Assembly (NCBI GenBank): GCA_025345505.1
Contig: JANVCC010000014.1
Coordinates: forward strand, 1,540,595 to 1,604,594
Reading direction: 5' to 3'
DNA from: Todiramphus chloris collaris
Taxonomy: Eukaryota; Chordata; Aves; Coraciiformes; Alcedinidae
DNA: 64,000 bases
This document shows positions 1-12,600 of this stretch, in pieces (within the stretch, counting starts at the first letter, position 1; the number at the start of each line of letters is the position of its first letter). The translations under genes and the position numbers were made by a program. The notes beneath the pieces are model-generated. The model was not told the origin of the DNA, did not search any database, and worked only from the letters and a program-made list of their open reading frames with translations.

Positions 1-405
1 TGCAATTCAATGAATACAAAAATAAAGCAAATGCATTGGCAAGCAGCTGAGGCGCTGCCCAGGAGGATTTTGTCCTGAATTCCTAATGCAAAATACAACC
101 TTGGTGAGATGCCCGTGGTAAAATCCAGCCCCCCTTGCCCCTCCCCGGACACTACATGGCACGGAGACGGATAAAAAGGGAGATGGAGCAGCATCCTCGG
201 TGACAAATGTCCCCTCTGAGGGTGTTCCCATGGGCACATCCTCCTCCGCTGGCCATCCCAGAGGTGGCCAAAGCAGAAGGCCAGGCCCACAGACCAAGGT
301 ATTTTGTAGCTTCACAAATAACTTGGATCCACAATTAAACATGGGATTCAAATAGGATTTCAGGACAAAAACAGAGGCAACAATTCACTTTCTTTGCTAT
401 TTGAT
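1..405. other. Downstream of SPCS2, nothing recognised
   Basis: No CR1 match, no exon-like frame and no RNA gene seen. It may be distal SPCS2 3' UTR or intergenic DNA towards the next gene, which in mammals is NEU3. Confidence 0.4.
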
Positions 406-411
406 TTTATT
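406..411 (-). terminator. Candidate SPCS2 poly(A) signal
   Basis: AATAAA on the minus strand, about 45 nt after the SPCS2 stop. If used, the 3' UTR is very short. A longer UTR running past the window edge cannot be excluded. Confidence 0.45.
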
Positions 412-455
412 GGTGTTAATTTAGCACGTTCCCAGGAGGCAGACAGGGTCAGAAA

Positions 456-642
456 TCATTTGATTTTCCTCTCCAGGGCCAGACTATCGTGCAGCTTGGA
501 CACCTCTGGCTCGTAGGCCTCCATAACTAACATCCCATTGCTGTCAAAGAATTTTGCAATGGATTTGGTGAACTCGGCTTCCCTCTGCTGTTTGGTTCTC
601 CCACTGATGAAAGTCAGCTTCAGGGTGTACTTGTCATCGAAC
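456..642 (-). CDS. SPCS2: SPCS2 coding exon 5 with stop codon
   Basis: Encodes [18 protein letters not shown] and onward to the C terminus [13 protein letters not shown], then TGA at 458-456. CAG acceptor at 645-643. Matches the conserved cytosolic tail of the family. Confidence 0.95.
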
Positions 643-3600
643 CTGTGGGAAGGGCAGAGACATTTCAGAGCAGGGTTTGTTAAGTCTGGATCAGCTGAGA
701 CACCAACAGAAGGCTAACAAGAAATCCTCATCTCTAAGGGGAAAGCCCCCAGGAGTAGAGGTCCCGACATGGATAGAATCCCAGCATACTGGGGGTTGGA
801 AGGAACCTCTGGAGATCATCTCATTTAACCCCCCTGCTTCAGCAGCATCACCCACAGCAAGGTGCCCAGGATCACATTGTCCAGGGGGGTTTGGAATCTC
901 TCCAGAGAAGGAGACTCCACAGCCTCTCTGGGCAGCCTGGGCCAGGCTCTGGCACCCTCACAGCAATGAAGTTGTTCTTCCTGTTCAGATGGAACCTCTT
1001 GGGTTACATTTTGTGCCCATTGCCCCTTGTCCTGTCACTGGGCACCACTGACAAGAATCTGGCCCAATCCTCTTGATCCCTGCCCTTTAGCTATTGATCA
1101 GCATTGATCAGATCCCCTCTCAGCCTTCTCTTCTCCAGGGTAAACAGCCCCAGGGCTCCCAGCCTTTCCTCAGCACAGAGATGCTGCAGTCCCCATGGAA
1201 TCTCCATAGCCTCTGCTGGACTCTCTCTCCAGTAGTTCCTTCTCTCTTGAACTAGGGAGCCCAGGACTGGATGTAATACTCCAGAAGTGGCCTCTCTAGA
1301 GTAGAGGGGGAGGAGAACCTCCCTCAACCTGTTGGCCACACTTCTTCATGCACACCATCTGCCTTCTTGGCCATGAGGGCCCGTTGCTGGCTCATGGTGA
1401 ACTTGTGCCCCAGCACTCCCAGGTCCTTCTCTGTGGAGCTGCTTCCCAGCAGGTCACCCCCTCACCTGTACCAGTGCAGGGGGTTATTCCTTCCCAGGTA
1501 CACCTGCCCTTGTTGAACTTCATGAGGTTCCCCTCTGCCCAAGTCTCCAGGTCACTAACAGCTACCACGCACTGGCATTAATTGTAACATAATTATTATT
1601 TTTTTACCCTTTTCAATTAATCCCCTCCCCTAAAGAGGAGCAAACTGTGAACATCTGCAGCAGAAAACCACCCGGTGCAGCTCTCATTTCCAGATTTTGA
1701 GGAGTGAAAGAGATTTGTAGGTTTAAAAATAAAAGAAACTATTTAGGATGATCCTACGGAGAGATACAGATGGAAACAATGGGTGCTCAGCCAGCCCGTC
1801 ACTTCTGACTAACAATATTCCACAGTGAGTATTAATCACAAGGTGCCTGGGAAGCTGCATGAACCACATCCAAGCAGCAGCGCAGAGACCCTGCTACTTC
1901 CCCCCATTTCGTTTAGGATTTATCCAGGCGCACACGGCGCCAAGCGAAGCCGGTCCCGGAGCGAACGTTACCGTTTGAGACTGGAGGAGAGCTGCCAAAC
2001 ATCGTCGGGGTCCATCCCCGCGGGGTCTTTTCTGTGAGCTACAAGGAAAATACTCTTCTCTTTGTATGAGGTATAGATCGTCAGGATTCCCATCATCACA
2101 AAATAGGTGCAAAAAAAAAAGGTTAAGGAAACGAAGAAGTTGCAATGAGAAGTAGGAATTAGGTGGAGAATCCCCCCCGAGACACAGTATTTTAACCCCC
2201 TCTCATGACATCATCAGCATGTTTGGTGATGCCTTGTTAGCATAAAAAATTAAATAATCAGGATGCTTTCTTCAATCTTTGCTGTTGCACAAGAGCATTA
2301 ATCAATGCCTGGAAGTAATGGGGGAAGTGACAGCTCTGTACACGCTTTCCTGAAAGGGATTTTTGCAGCCGTGGTTTGTGAAACCATCAAGTAAAATGGA
2401 AAGCACAGAATCATAGAATGGTTTCTTGGAAGGGACTTTCAAGGTCATCTAGTCCCAAGTCCCTGCCCTTGGCAGGGACACATCCCACTAGACCAGGTGG
2501 ATCAAAACCCCATCCAACTTGGTCTTGGACACATCTGGTGATGAAGCATCCACAACTTCCGTGGGAAACCTGTGCAAGTGCCTCACCAATCTCAGTGTCA
2601 AAGATTTCTTCCGAATTTCTAATATAAATCTCCCCTCTTCCAGTGTGAAGCCACCATGCTTTGTCCCACCACTACAAGCCCTACTAAAAAGTCAATTCCA
2701 GGATTCTTGTAGATCCTCTTCAGATACTTGAAGGCCACAGTAAGTTCTCCCCAGAGCCTTCTCTTCGCCAGACTGAACAACCCCAACTCTCTCAGCCTGG
2801 CCTCCCAGCAGAGGGGTTCCAGCCCTCCCAGCATTGCTGTGGCCTCCTCTGGCCCCGCTCCAACAGGTCCCTGTCTCTCCTGTGCTGAGGACTCCAGAGC
2901 TGGATCCAGCACTGCAGGGGGGTCTCCCCAGAGCAGAGGGGCAGAATCCTCTCCCTTGACTGCTGCCCACAATCACAGCTTTTTCAATTACTTGGCTACA
3001 TTCTGGGGGCAAATTCTGTTGGTACGCAGTGGGGAAATGGGGCATCTAAAGATTTAAATCTGGATTTGCAGCCCTACCCTCCTAAATGCAGCATCTGCTC
3101 CTCTTCGGCAGAGGTGCCAGCAGGAATCACCTCCATTTTATGCTTTGCTCTTGGTACCTCATCTGTCATATCAGGAAAGACCAAATGTCTCTGCAACAAG
3201 GCTATAGATAGAATGGAAAAAAAAAAAAAAAAAAAAAAAACCCGGCTAAAGAAATCCAGAAGCTTTAAAGGGCTGATCTTCAGCCTGACATTAACACACC
3301 AAAGCAAAGGAGTCACTGCACAGTCGGTGTCTGAGATTTGAGAAATGCACCCATCACAGTCACATGCAATCACAATGCATAGTGGGGGTTGGAAGGGACC
3401 TCCGGCAATCATCTCATCCAATCCCCTGCTCCAGCAGGGTCACCCACAGCAGAGTGCCCAGGATCACATTGTCCAGGGGGGTTTGGAATCTCTCCAGAGA
3501 AGGAGACTCCACAGCCTCTCTGGGCAGCCTGGGACAGGCTCTGGCACCCTCACAGCAAAGAAGTTTCTCCTCCTGTTCAGATGGAACCTCCTGGGTTCCG

Positions 3601-6600
3601 GTTTGTGCCCATTGCCCATTGTCCTGTCATTGGCCACTACTGCCAAGAGTCTGGCCCAATCCTCTTGACCCACACTATTTAGCTATTGATGAGCATTGAT
3701 TAGATTCCCTCTGTCTTCTCCAGGCTAAGCAGCCTCAAGGCTCTCAGCCTTTCCTCAGCACAGAGATGCTTCAGTCCCCTCTGCACCACTGGAGCCTCCA
3801 ATGGACTCTCTCCAGTAGTTCCTTGTCTCTCTTGAATTGGGGTGCCCAGGACGGAACCTAATACTCCAGAGGCCTCCCTAAAGCAGAGTAGAGGGAAAGA
3901 AGAACCTCACTCGAAGCAGTGAGGAGTCTGGAGGGCAGATCAGCTGCCCAGGCAGATGCTGACTCCTCTGACATTAGCTGACTGTCCAGGTTTCCATGCC
4001 ACAGCAGGGGAGGCCGGACCCCCAGATCACACAAAATTAGATGCATTTCACCCAGACAGGGTGGAGAAGTGAGCCTGTGTGAACCTCATGAGGCTCAACA
4101 AGGCAAAGTGCAAGGTCCTGCATATGGGTGAGGGCAATCCCTGGTATCAACCTAGGATGGGGATGAAGGGATGGAGAGCAGCCCTGCAAAGAAGGACTTG
4201 GGGGTGCTGGGGGGTGAAAAGCTGGACATGAGCCGGCAACATGCACTCACAGCCCCAAAGCCAATGGCATCCTGGGCTGCATCCAGAGCAGCGTGGGCAG
4301 CAGGGCAGGGAGGGGATTCTGCCCCTCTGCTCTGCTCTGGGGAGACCCCCCTGCAGTGCTGGGTCCAGCTCTGGAGGCCTCAGCACAGGAGAGACAGGGA
4401 CCTGTTGGAGCGGGGCCAAAGGAGGCCACAGCAACGCTGGGAGGGCTGGAACCCCTCTGCTGGGAGGCCAGGCTGGGAGAGTTGGGGTTGTTCATCCTGG
4501 AGAAGACAAAGCTCTGGGGAGACCTTGTGGCAGTGCTTAAAGGGGCCTGTCAGATAGATGTGGACAAACTTTTTAGCAGGGCCTGTTGTGACAGGACAAG
4601 GGGTGATGGTTCGAAACTAAAAAAGGAGGATTTAGACCAAATAGAAGGAAGAATTTGTTGACACAGTGTTAAGACCCTATCCCAGGTTGCCCAGAGAGGT
4701 GTCCAATGCCCCATCCCTGGAAACATTCCAGGTGAGGTTGGGTGGTGCTCTGAGCAACCTGCTCTAGTTGCAGATGTCCCTGCTCCCTGCAGGAGGGTTG
4801 GAGTAGATGAGCTTGAAAAGTCCTTTCACCCAAACCATTCTATGATTCTATGAACTCTGCCATCACATGAAAACTGTTTGATCATCAGATGATCTCCACG
4901 CCACGGTCAGTAAAATTCTTGGGGGCCTGAAAATGGGAATACAGAGAAAGGTTTTTCTTGTGCTTTATAGGGAAAACAAATCCCTTTTTGTTCAAACGAG
5001 ACAGTATCTTTAAAGGATATGAGACAACACAAAAGGCAAGAACGGGTTTGGATTCAGGAAAAGGGTGCAGGTAATCCCAAATCAAAGCTATTATCGCAAA
5101 GAGGCAGGAGATGGTGCAGATGATGAGTCGGCCGTCGATCAAATGGAAATTTTCGACGTACTTGTACTTCTCCAGGAGAACCTGCAGGAGAAACACAAGG
5201 CTGAGCTTATTCTGTGCTTTCCACAAATGGGACAAACTGCATCTGGAAAGGATTTAGATAAAATGTGGGTGTAGTGAGCAGAAACTTTGGAGATGCAGAA
5301 TAAATGTCTGCATCGGCCATCATGACAATCGCTGATATTTTAAGCGTTCGCCACATGAATCCCAAGAAGTGCTGCAGAACCAGCACAGCTATGGGACGCT
5401 TCACATCAAACCAGAAAAGTTTACAGGGTTTTGAAACAAAACGTAGATAGCTAAGAAAAATGAGTTTCCTAAAATGAGGAAACTGACGGCTGCAGAACGT
5501 ACCTTTTTGGCAGAGTCATCCAAAGAGTTTTTCACAGCTGAACCGTCCCATTTGTCAATTTTTACTGGTTTGTCATCGATCTTCCACTGTAACAGAAACC
5601 ATTTACATTCTGTTCAATACACGTATCCTTGTCGTGAGTTCAAAGATAGGAGACAACCCAGAAAATAACTATTTTGGAAAACCTGACTGGAGATGGAGGG
5701 AACACGGGACCAGATCACACCTAAAATCACCTCAGCAGCAACGCACCCATCACGCTCCCAGATTTCACCTTATCCATTTTGTCGTGGGTACTGAAGCGGC
5801 TTTTTACAGCAGATTTATCCTAATTTCAATTCTGCTCTTGTTGCCATCCACAGAAAGTGTCAGTTATGACTTCATTCTTGAAGGTATTCACCCTTCCCAG
5901 CCGAGCTGCTACAAACGGACTCTTTGGGGGTTGATGAAAGCAGAATTTCAAGGCACCCTTAACAATTCGGGTACAAGGGGAGAAATACAAACAAGAAATG
6001 AAGTTTCAGTCAGGCCAGCCCAAAACCAAGACTCCGCTGCTCTTCTATACTCAGTTTTTCCTCAGGAGCAGCTCCTTCATCAATAATGAATCTCCACTTT
6101 TCAAAGGGACTGATTTTCCTCTGAACTATGTTATTTTTCTGGTGACACTGTTCCTGTCAGCCACAGGCGTTTGAGCCCTTTATATTTGAAGTCAGAGCTC
6201 AAATTTTAGCTGCCATCAAAAACAATTTTCAGCTTCGCTCTTGTTATTTCCCGCTCACAAGTTGGATTTATTAACTACGTGCCAGGAGATCTCCTTTCTG
6301 GCAGTAATGAAATTGTTATAAAATAAGATGTAAAACCTGATCTCCATCTCCTACACTCACACAGAGAAGAGCCCAATTCTCATTCAGGCTCTACAGGTAA
6401 GAATTATTAGGTGCACAGTAAATGCCTTGCAGTGTCTGGTTTATAATGGACAAAAAAAACCCAGTCAGAAACATTTAAAAGTCACGGACAACTGGAAAAG
6501 AGCTCTCACACCCGTGTAAGGTACAAAATATTTTAGGTGTCTACTTTGCTTGTAGCCTTCATTTTATTCTAGGGCTAATTAGCACAAGTGACAACTGAAA

Positions 6601-9600
6601 GTTGAACCCTTTGCTATGAAAGAACACAGAAGAATTCCTTCAGCTTTTTATTTTTCCTTCTAAATGCATCTACAACAGTTTTATTTCTTGCCCTTTGGGA
6701 TCACCAAAGATTAAAAAATCAAGAGCTAGGCTAAGTCCAGCAGGACTAGGGCAGGCATCACCTACCTGGATTCGACACTAGGGAGGCCACATCTCAAATC
6801 CTGAGTTTAGTTTTGGGTCCCTCCCTCCAAGAAGGCCATTGAGGGGCTGGAGCGTGTCCAGAGAAGGGCAGTGAAGCTGGGGAAGGGTCTAGAGCACAAG
6901 TGTTGTGAGGAACAGCTGAGGGACCTGGGGTTGCTGAGCCTGGAGAAAAGGAGGCTCAGGGGAGACCTTCTCATTCTCCACAACTCCCTGAAAGAAGGTT
7001 GGAGACAGGTGGGGGGCGGCCTCTTCTCCCAAGGAACAAGAAACGGACAAGAGGAAATAGCATCAAGTTGTACTAGGTTGGACCCAAGGAACAATTTCTT
7101 CCCCACAAGGGTTGCCCAGGGCAGTGGTGGAGTCCCCATCCCTGGAGGGGTTTCAAAGCCATGGAGCTGTGGTGCTGAGGGACATGGTTTAGTGGTGACC
7201 TGGCGGTGCTGGGTTAACGGTTGGACTTAAAGGCCTTTTCCAAGGAAAATGATTCTAAGATTTTGTGACTGTGAGGAAATACTCTGCCCTCTGTGGTACT
7301 CATCCAGCTCAAGTGAACGTCCTGCCCAGGAAGGAAGGCATCATTCAGGCAGCACAGTTTATTTTCATTATTGATAAAACCCTGTAAAAAGGCTCAGTCT
7401 TTAGAGCTGATCAAACCTTCCCTCTGCTACTTTTTACACATAGCACAGAACAAAGGCCACTGAAGGAATCATTCTGAAGTAAAAGATATATCGGAGCAAA
7501 TATTTTGAATAATGGCTTTCCAGGGCTAAACCAAGACAATCGTGGTATGAAATATAACAGCGTTCTCCAGCTTGTTCCTAAGTGAGAGCAAGGATCCAGA
7601 GACAATTGAAAAGACATTGCTCAAGTAATATTTTTGTGATGTGCTTGACAATTACATATTTAATACTAGAATCTTTGCTTTGGCAGTGGCATAGTTTACC
7701 TGATAGTAAAGTACAATGCATCTCTCTCATCATCAACACCCAAGTGTTTAATCATTATTATGATGTCTCATTTTTCTTCCAAAAGATCCAGAGGATGGAA
7801 TCAAGGCTTATGCTATTTCTTTTTCCTCCTCCCAAATAAAACCAACAGTTTTCTGGATATATTTGAATACAGAATAGTTGAAGAACACCAAAGAGAAAAG
7901 CTCAAGAATCAAGCAAGAAATTAAAATAAAGCCCCGGGCCTTTGGTTTTTTAAAAACCTTGAGATTTTAAAGCTATTTTATAGGCAACCTGGAAGCACAG
8001 GACTGCTACCACTTCACTTGCAGAAAGAATTGGCACGAAGGTGAATGTCTGTGTGTAAAATGAGTCAAGGCACCACCGTAATAACATATATGAGGCACTG
8101 CCTTAATCGTGTCTACGAGGCACTCTCATACTAATGTATATCCAGGAAACCCGTGATAGAAGGAGAACAGTATTCTCGCTCTGCAGTCTCTGTCCCAAAC
8201 CACCCAGTACTGGAACTGCCAGATAATGCCAGCTGATATTTAACTGATACTGATCTCTAACAGGGAACCAGCACTTCCACAGGTAGATGTAAAGGCCACG
8301 TGACATATTTTTTTTGGAATAAAGCTGTTACTGGGGAAAAAAAATAATAATCTAATCTTAGAGCACCTAAAGCAACGAGCTGAGCCAGCAGATCTTCACT
8401 TCTCACTTCTAATTCAGGCTTCCCTGTGACTGAGGCTGTGCTGCTTCAAAACAGTAACAGCTTGATAGTGTCAGGGCGAGTCATGTCAGAAGGGACTTTG
8501 TAATGGGGACACATCTGCAGTTTGGGATTTTGGCCAGGGAGAAGCTTTAGCTGCCCCCTTTACCATGGTTGTGATGTTCCCAAAAGGTTACATCTATCAG
8601 AGTACACAGCAATGCAATGCTGCCTCTCTTAATCCTTCCAGGCTGCTCGCTCTGGAAGAGGCCGAGATGCTGTGCTGGCACCTGGAGTGCTGTCGAAGAG
8701 AAGCAGGGGGAGGTGCTCCAAGAAAACGACCAACAACCACGCTACTTCTGTGTCCAGATGTGCACAGAAGTGAAGGAGACTTGACCCCTACCTCCCCAGG
8801 TGCTCATCCTCAAACCGGAGCGGGGGGGGGGGGGAAGCCTCCATCCACCCCCCTTTTGTATCTGCAGAGCCACCCTGCCCCTGCAGAGGGCGGTAGAGAA
8901 AAGGTGAAGCTGCATCCAAGTCCTGTGGAGCCTGGCAGAAGTAAAAATGCCTGCTCCTCTGGGAAGCAAATGGTATTTTTCAACAAGTTATTCATTTGGA
9001 GCACTTGGGGTGCGAGTTCCAAAGGCTTCAAAAGAAAAGGTCAGATTTTGACTCCAGACAATCAGCTCAAAACAGGTTTTTAGTTTGGGTGTGTTTTATA
9101 GAATCAGAGAATGGTTTGAGTTGGAAGAGACCTTTCAAGCTCATCTAGTCCAACCCCCTTGCAGGGAGCAGGGACATCTGCAACTAGAGCAGGTTGCTCA
9201 GAGCCCCAGCCAACCTCACCTGAAATGTTCCCAGGGCCACAGAATTGACCACCTCTCTGGGCAACCTGGGACAAGGGTCTCACTGCCCTCAGCATAAATA
9301 AATAATAAAATAATTAAATAATATCTTCCCTCTCTCTGGTCTAAATCTCCCTCTTTCAGTTTAAAACCACCACCCCTTGTCCTGTCACAACAGGCCCTAC
9401 TAAAAAGTGTGTCCCTATCTTTCTGACAGGCCCCTTTAAGTACTGAAAGGCCACAAGGTCTCCCCAGAGCCTTCTCTCCTACAGTCTGAACAGCCCCAAC
9501 TCTCTCAGCCTGGCCTCACAGCAGAGGGGTTCCAGCCCTCCCAGCATTGCTGGGGCTCCTCCGGCCCCGCTCCAACAGGTCCCTGTCTCTCCTGTGCTGA

Positions 9601-12600
9601 GGACTCCAGAGCTGGACCCAGCACTGCAGGGGGGTCTTCCCAGAGCAGAGCAGAGGGGCAGAATCCCCTCCCTGACCTGCTGCCCACACTGCTCTGGATG
9701 CAGCCCAGGATGCCACTGGCTTCTGGGCTGTGAGCATATGTTGCTGGCTCACGTCCAGCTTTTCACCCCCAAGTCCTTCTTTGCAGGGCTGCTCTCCATC
9801 CCTTCATCCTGAGCCTGAATTGACACGAGGGGCTGCCCCAACCCATGTGCAGAACCTTGCACTTTGCCTTGCTGAGCCTCATGAGGTTCACATGGGCCCA
9901 CTTCTCCAGTTTGCCCAGGTCCCTCTTGATGGATCCCGTCCCTCAGGTGTCACCTGAACCACTCAGCTTGGTGTTACAATTTTTGATTCCTTTGTTTTAA
10001 AAACCAAGCGAAAGGTTATCACACCTGTCCTGAACATGAATGCACTACGAATGGGAAAGCAAATACAGAATCATAGAAACATTTAGGCTGGAAAAGACCT
10101 TCAAGATCATGGAGTCCAATCATCACTATTGGGTTGTACAGCCAGGCATAGCTAGGAAGTGGATCTGGTAGCTGAAATCATACCTGTGTAAGAACAAGAC
10201 TTCAGAGCAAAGGGTGAAATACAGCAGTGACCTTACTTAAAAACAAAGAAGATTATCAGAAATACAGTTTCAGAAAGCTGCAAAACTGATCTGACACAAG
10301 AGGCTCACCAGGACCCCAGGTGTTCACACCCTAGAAAAGATGCTGCTCACAGCTGGACCACAGCAGGAGGGCACTCAGCTGTCAGCTCCACAACACAGGG
10401 ACAGCAGAGCTAGCACTTGCTTTTGCAGCAGCTGCCGCAGGATCCGAGCACGGGCAAGGCTCCTTTGTCAAGCTATCACCTTCATTTCAATCCCTTCACA
10501 AAGCTCCCTCATAAGCAGGAGCCATGGAAAAATCCTAGGGGAGCAATTTCAAGATGTTCACATCTCAGAAGAAAGAGATGGCAGAAACATAACCTTTTAT
10601 TTTTGTTTTTTTTTACCCCTGCCTTATTCCTTCTGCCGCTGCTGTCAGCCTCGTTTACATCCTGTCCAATTTTAACCCACAGCCTCTTCTGGGTAGCTCA
10701 CCTCTCTCTTCAAGTATTGCTCAGAAGTTTACGGTGAGCTTCAGGTACTACAAACATCGTCAAGTCACACAATAAAAAAGATTTGTTGCTACTACAAGAG
10801 GAGCATCAGCATAGACTATACAAACTCTTCAAGGGGAATCACACTTCTCACCTCTGCTTTCCGTTACAAGAATGAAACAAAGGAAACCTCCCCTTCCGGA
10901 AACCTAAAGTCCAAAACTCTTCAAACAAGGACATACAACACGACAGCAGAGGGTGGCTGGAAAACATGGACTTCAGTAAGGTGGACTCAGATCTGTCTGA
11001 AGGACAGAGCTCAGAGGGTTGTGATCACCAGTGCAGCATCTTGTTGGAGGCCTGTAGCTCACAGAGCTCCCCAGGGGTCAGTCCTGGGTCCAATCTTGTT
11101 CAACATATTCATCAATGACCCGGGTGAAGGGATAGACTGGACCTCAGACAGTTTGCTGATAATACAAAACTGGGAGGAGTGGCTGACACACCAGAGCTGC
11201 GCTGCCATTCAGCCAGACCTGGACAGCCTGGACAATCGGGCAGAGAGGAACCTCATGAAGTTCAACCAGGGCAACTGTTGGGTCCTGCACCTGGGGAGAA
11301 ATAACCCCCCGCACCAGTACAGGGCAGGGAGTCACCTGCTGGGAAGCAGCTCTGCAGAGAGGACATGGGAGAGCTGGGGGACAACAAATTGCCCATGAGC
11401 CAGCAACAGGCACCTGTGACCAAGAAGACCAATGGTCTTCTGGGGTGCGTGAAGAAGAGTGTGTCCATCAGGTCAAGGGAGGTTCTCCTCCCCCTCTACT
11501 CTGCCCTGGTGAGGCCACCTCTTGAGTACTGGGTTCAGTTCTGGGCTCCCCAGTTCAAGAGAGACAAGGAACTACTGGAGAGAGGCCAGAGGAGACTATG
11601 AGGATGATTAAGGAACTGGAACATCTCTGTGTGGAGGAAGGCTGAGAGCCCTGGGGCTGTTTAGCCTGAGAGGGGATCTGATCAATGCTGATTGATAGCT
11701 AAAGGGCAGGGATCAAGAGGATTGGGCCAGACTCTTGTCAGTGGTGTCCAGTGACAGGACAAGGGGCAATGGGCACAAACTGGAACCCAGGAGGTTCCAT
11801 CTGAACAGGAGGAGAAAATTCTTTGCTGTGAGGGTGCCAGAGCCTGGCCCAGGCTGCCCAGAGAAGTTGTGGAGTCTCCTTCTCTGGAGAGATTCCAAAC
11901 CCTCCTGGACAATGCGATCCTGGGCAAACTGATGTGGGTGACCCTGCTGGGGCAGGGGGTTGGACGAGATGATCTCCAGAGGTCACTTCCAACCCCTGCA
12001 TTGCATACAGAAGCCAACTGCTCCCGTAGGTCAGGCTGCAGCCAGCTGAGCACGCACACCACAGGTCTCCACCCCCCTCTAGAACATAAATTCTAAACTA
12101 ATAGGGAAATCGCACCCGACAAGCCTAATAGAAGCAAGATTTGCAAGTGGCAGAGTCTAGGGACACCTCACCGCACATCAGTTCCTTCCTCTTAAAAGAA
12201 GAGTTATAGCCAACTCCAGCGAAGCAGTGCAGCCGCTCTCAGCCCTGACCAGATCCACCTCTGCCTTGGAGGAAGAAATTCTAGACCTCCCTCTCCTCCA
12301 AATACCAGTGCTGTCTGAGTGTACTAATAGGAAAGATCGCCTGGTACCAGAGAGCTCCTCCTGGGGCACAGAAGGCAGTGGTAGCTGTTGGTATTCAGGA
12401 AGTGATTTTAGTCCCTGAGCTTGAAAAACTTGTCAAAGTTTTTGCTCTAGTAAGGACAGTGCAATTAATATCTTTGTTTTGGGGTAAATGTGTGAAATCT
12501 CCACGCTTTGGAGAGGACTGTACCTGCTGTTGTGCACCGTCCTGAAGTGAGTGTGCATGCTTCGGTGGTCCTGGTTAAGTGGGGAGAGGTGAGAATGAGC

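Larger units (their letters stand above)
2107..5020 (-). other. SPCS2: SPCS2 intron 3, U12-type AT-AC intron
   Basis: On the minus strand the intron starts ATATCCTTTA and ends in GCAC. A perfect U12 branch-site match, TTCCTTAAC, lies at 2130-2122, and its branch A at 2123 is 16 nt from the 3' end. Only this AT-AC boundary rebuilds the conserved serine-tyrosine junction (TC + C, TAT). The ~2.9 kb intron contains CR1 copies at 2407-2975, 3374-3920 and 4055-4854 and an A-rich run at 3210-3240. The ~120 bases at 3921-4054 are unassigned. Confidence 0.95.

Noticed and set aside
4147-4661. Several overlapping open frames of 80-128 codons in both strands
   Set aside because: All fall inside a CR1 copy. 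The same peptides recur at 9.5 kb, 37.9 kb and 59.6 kb, which marks them as repeat translation.
11021-11398. Open frame of 125 codons with a reverse-transcriptase motif
   Set aside because: It is the decayed ORF2 end of a 5'-truncated CR1 LINE, not a gene.
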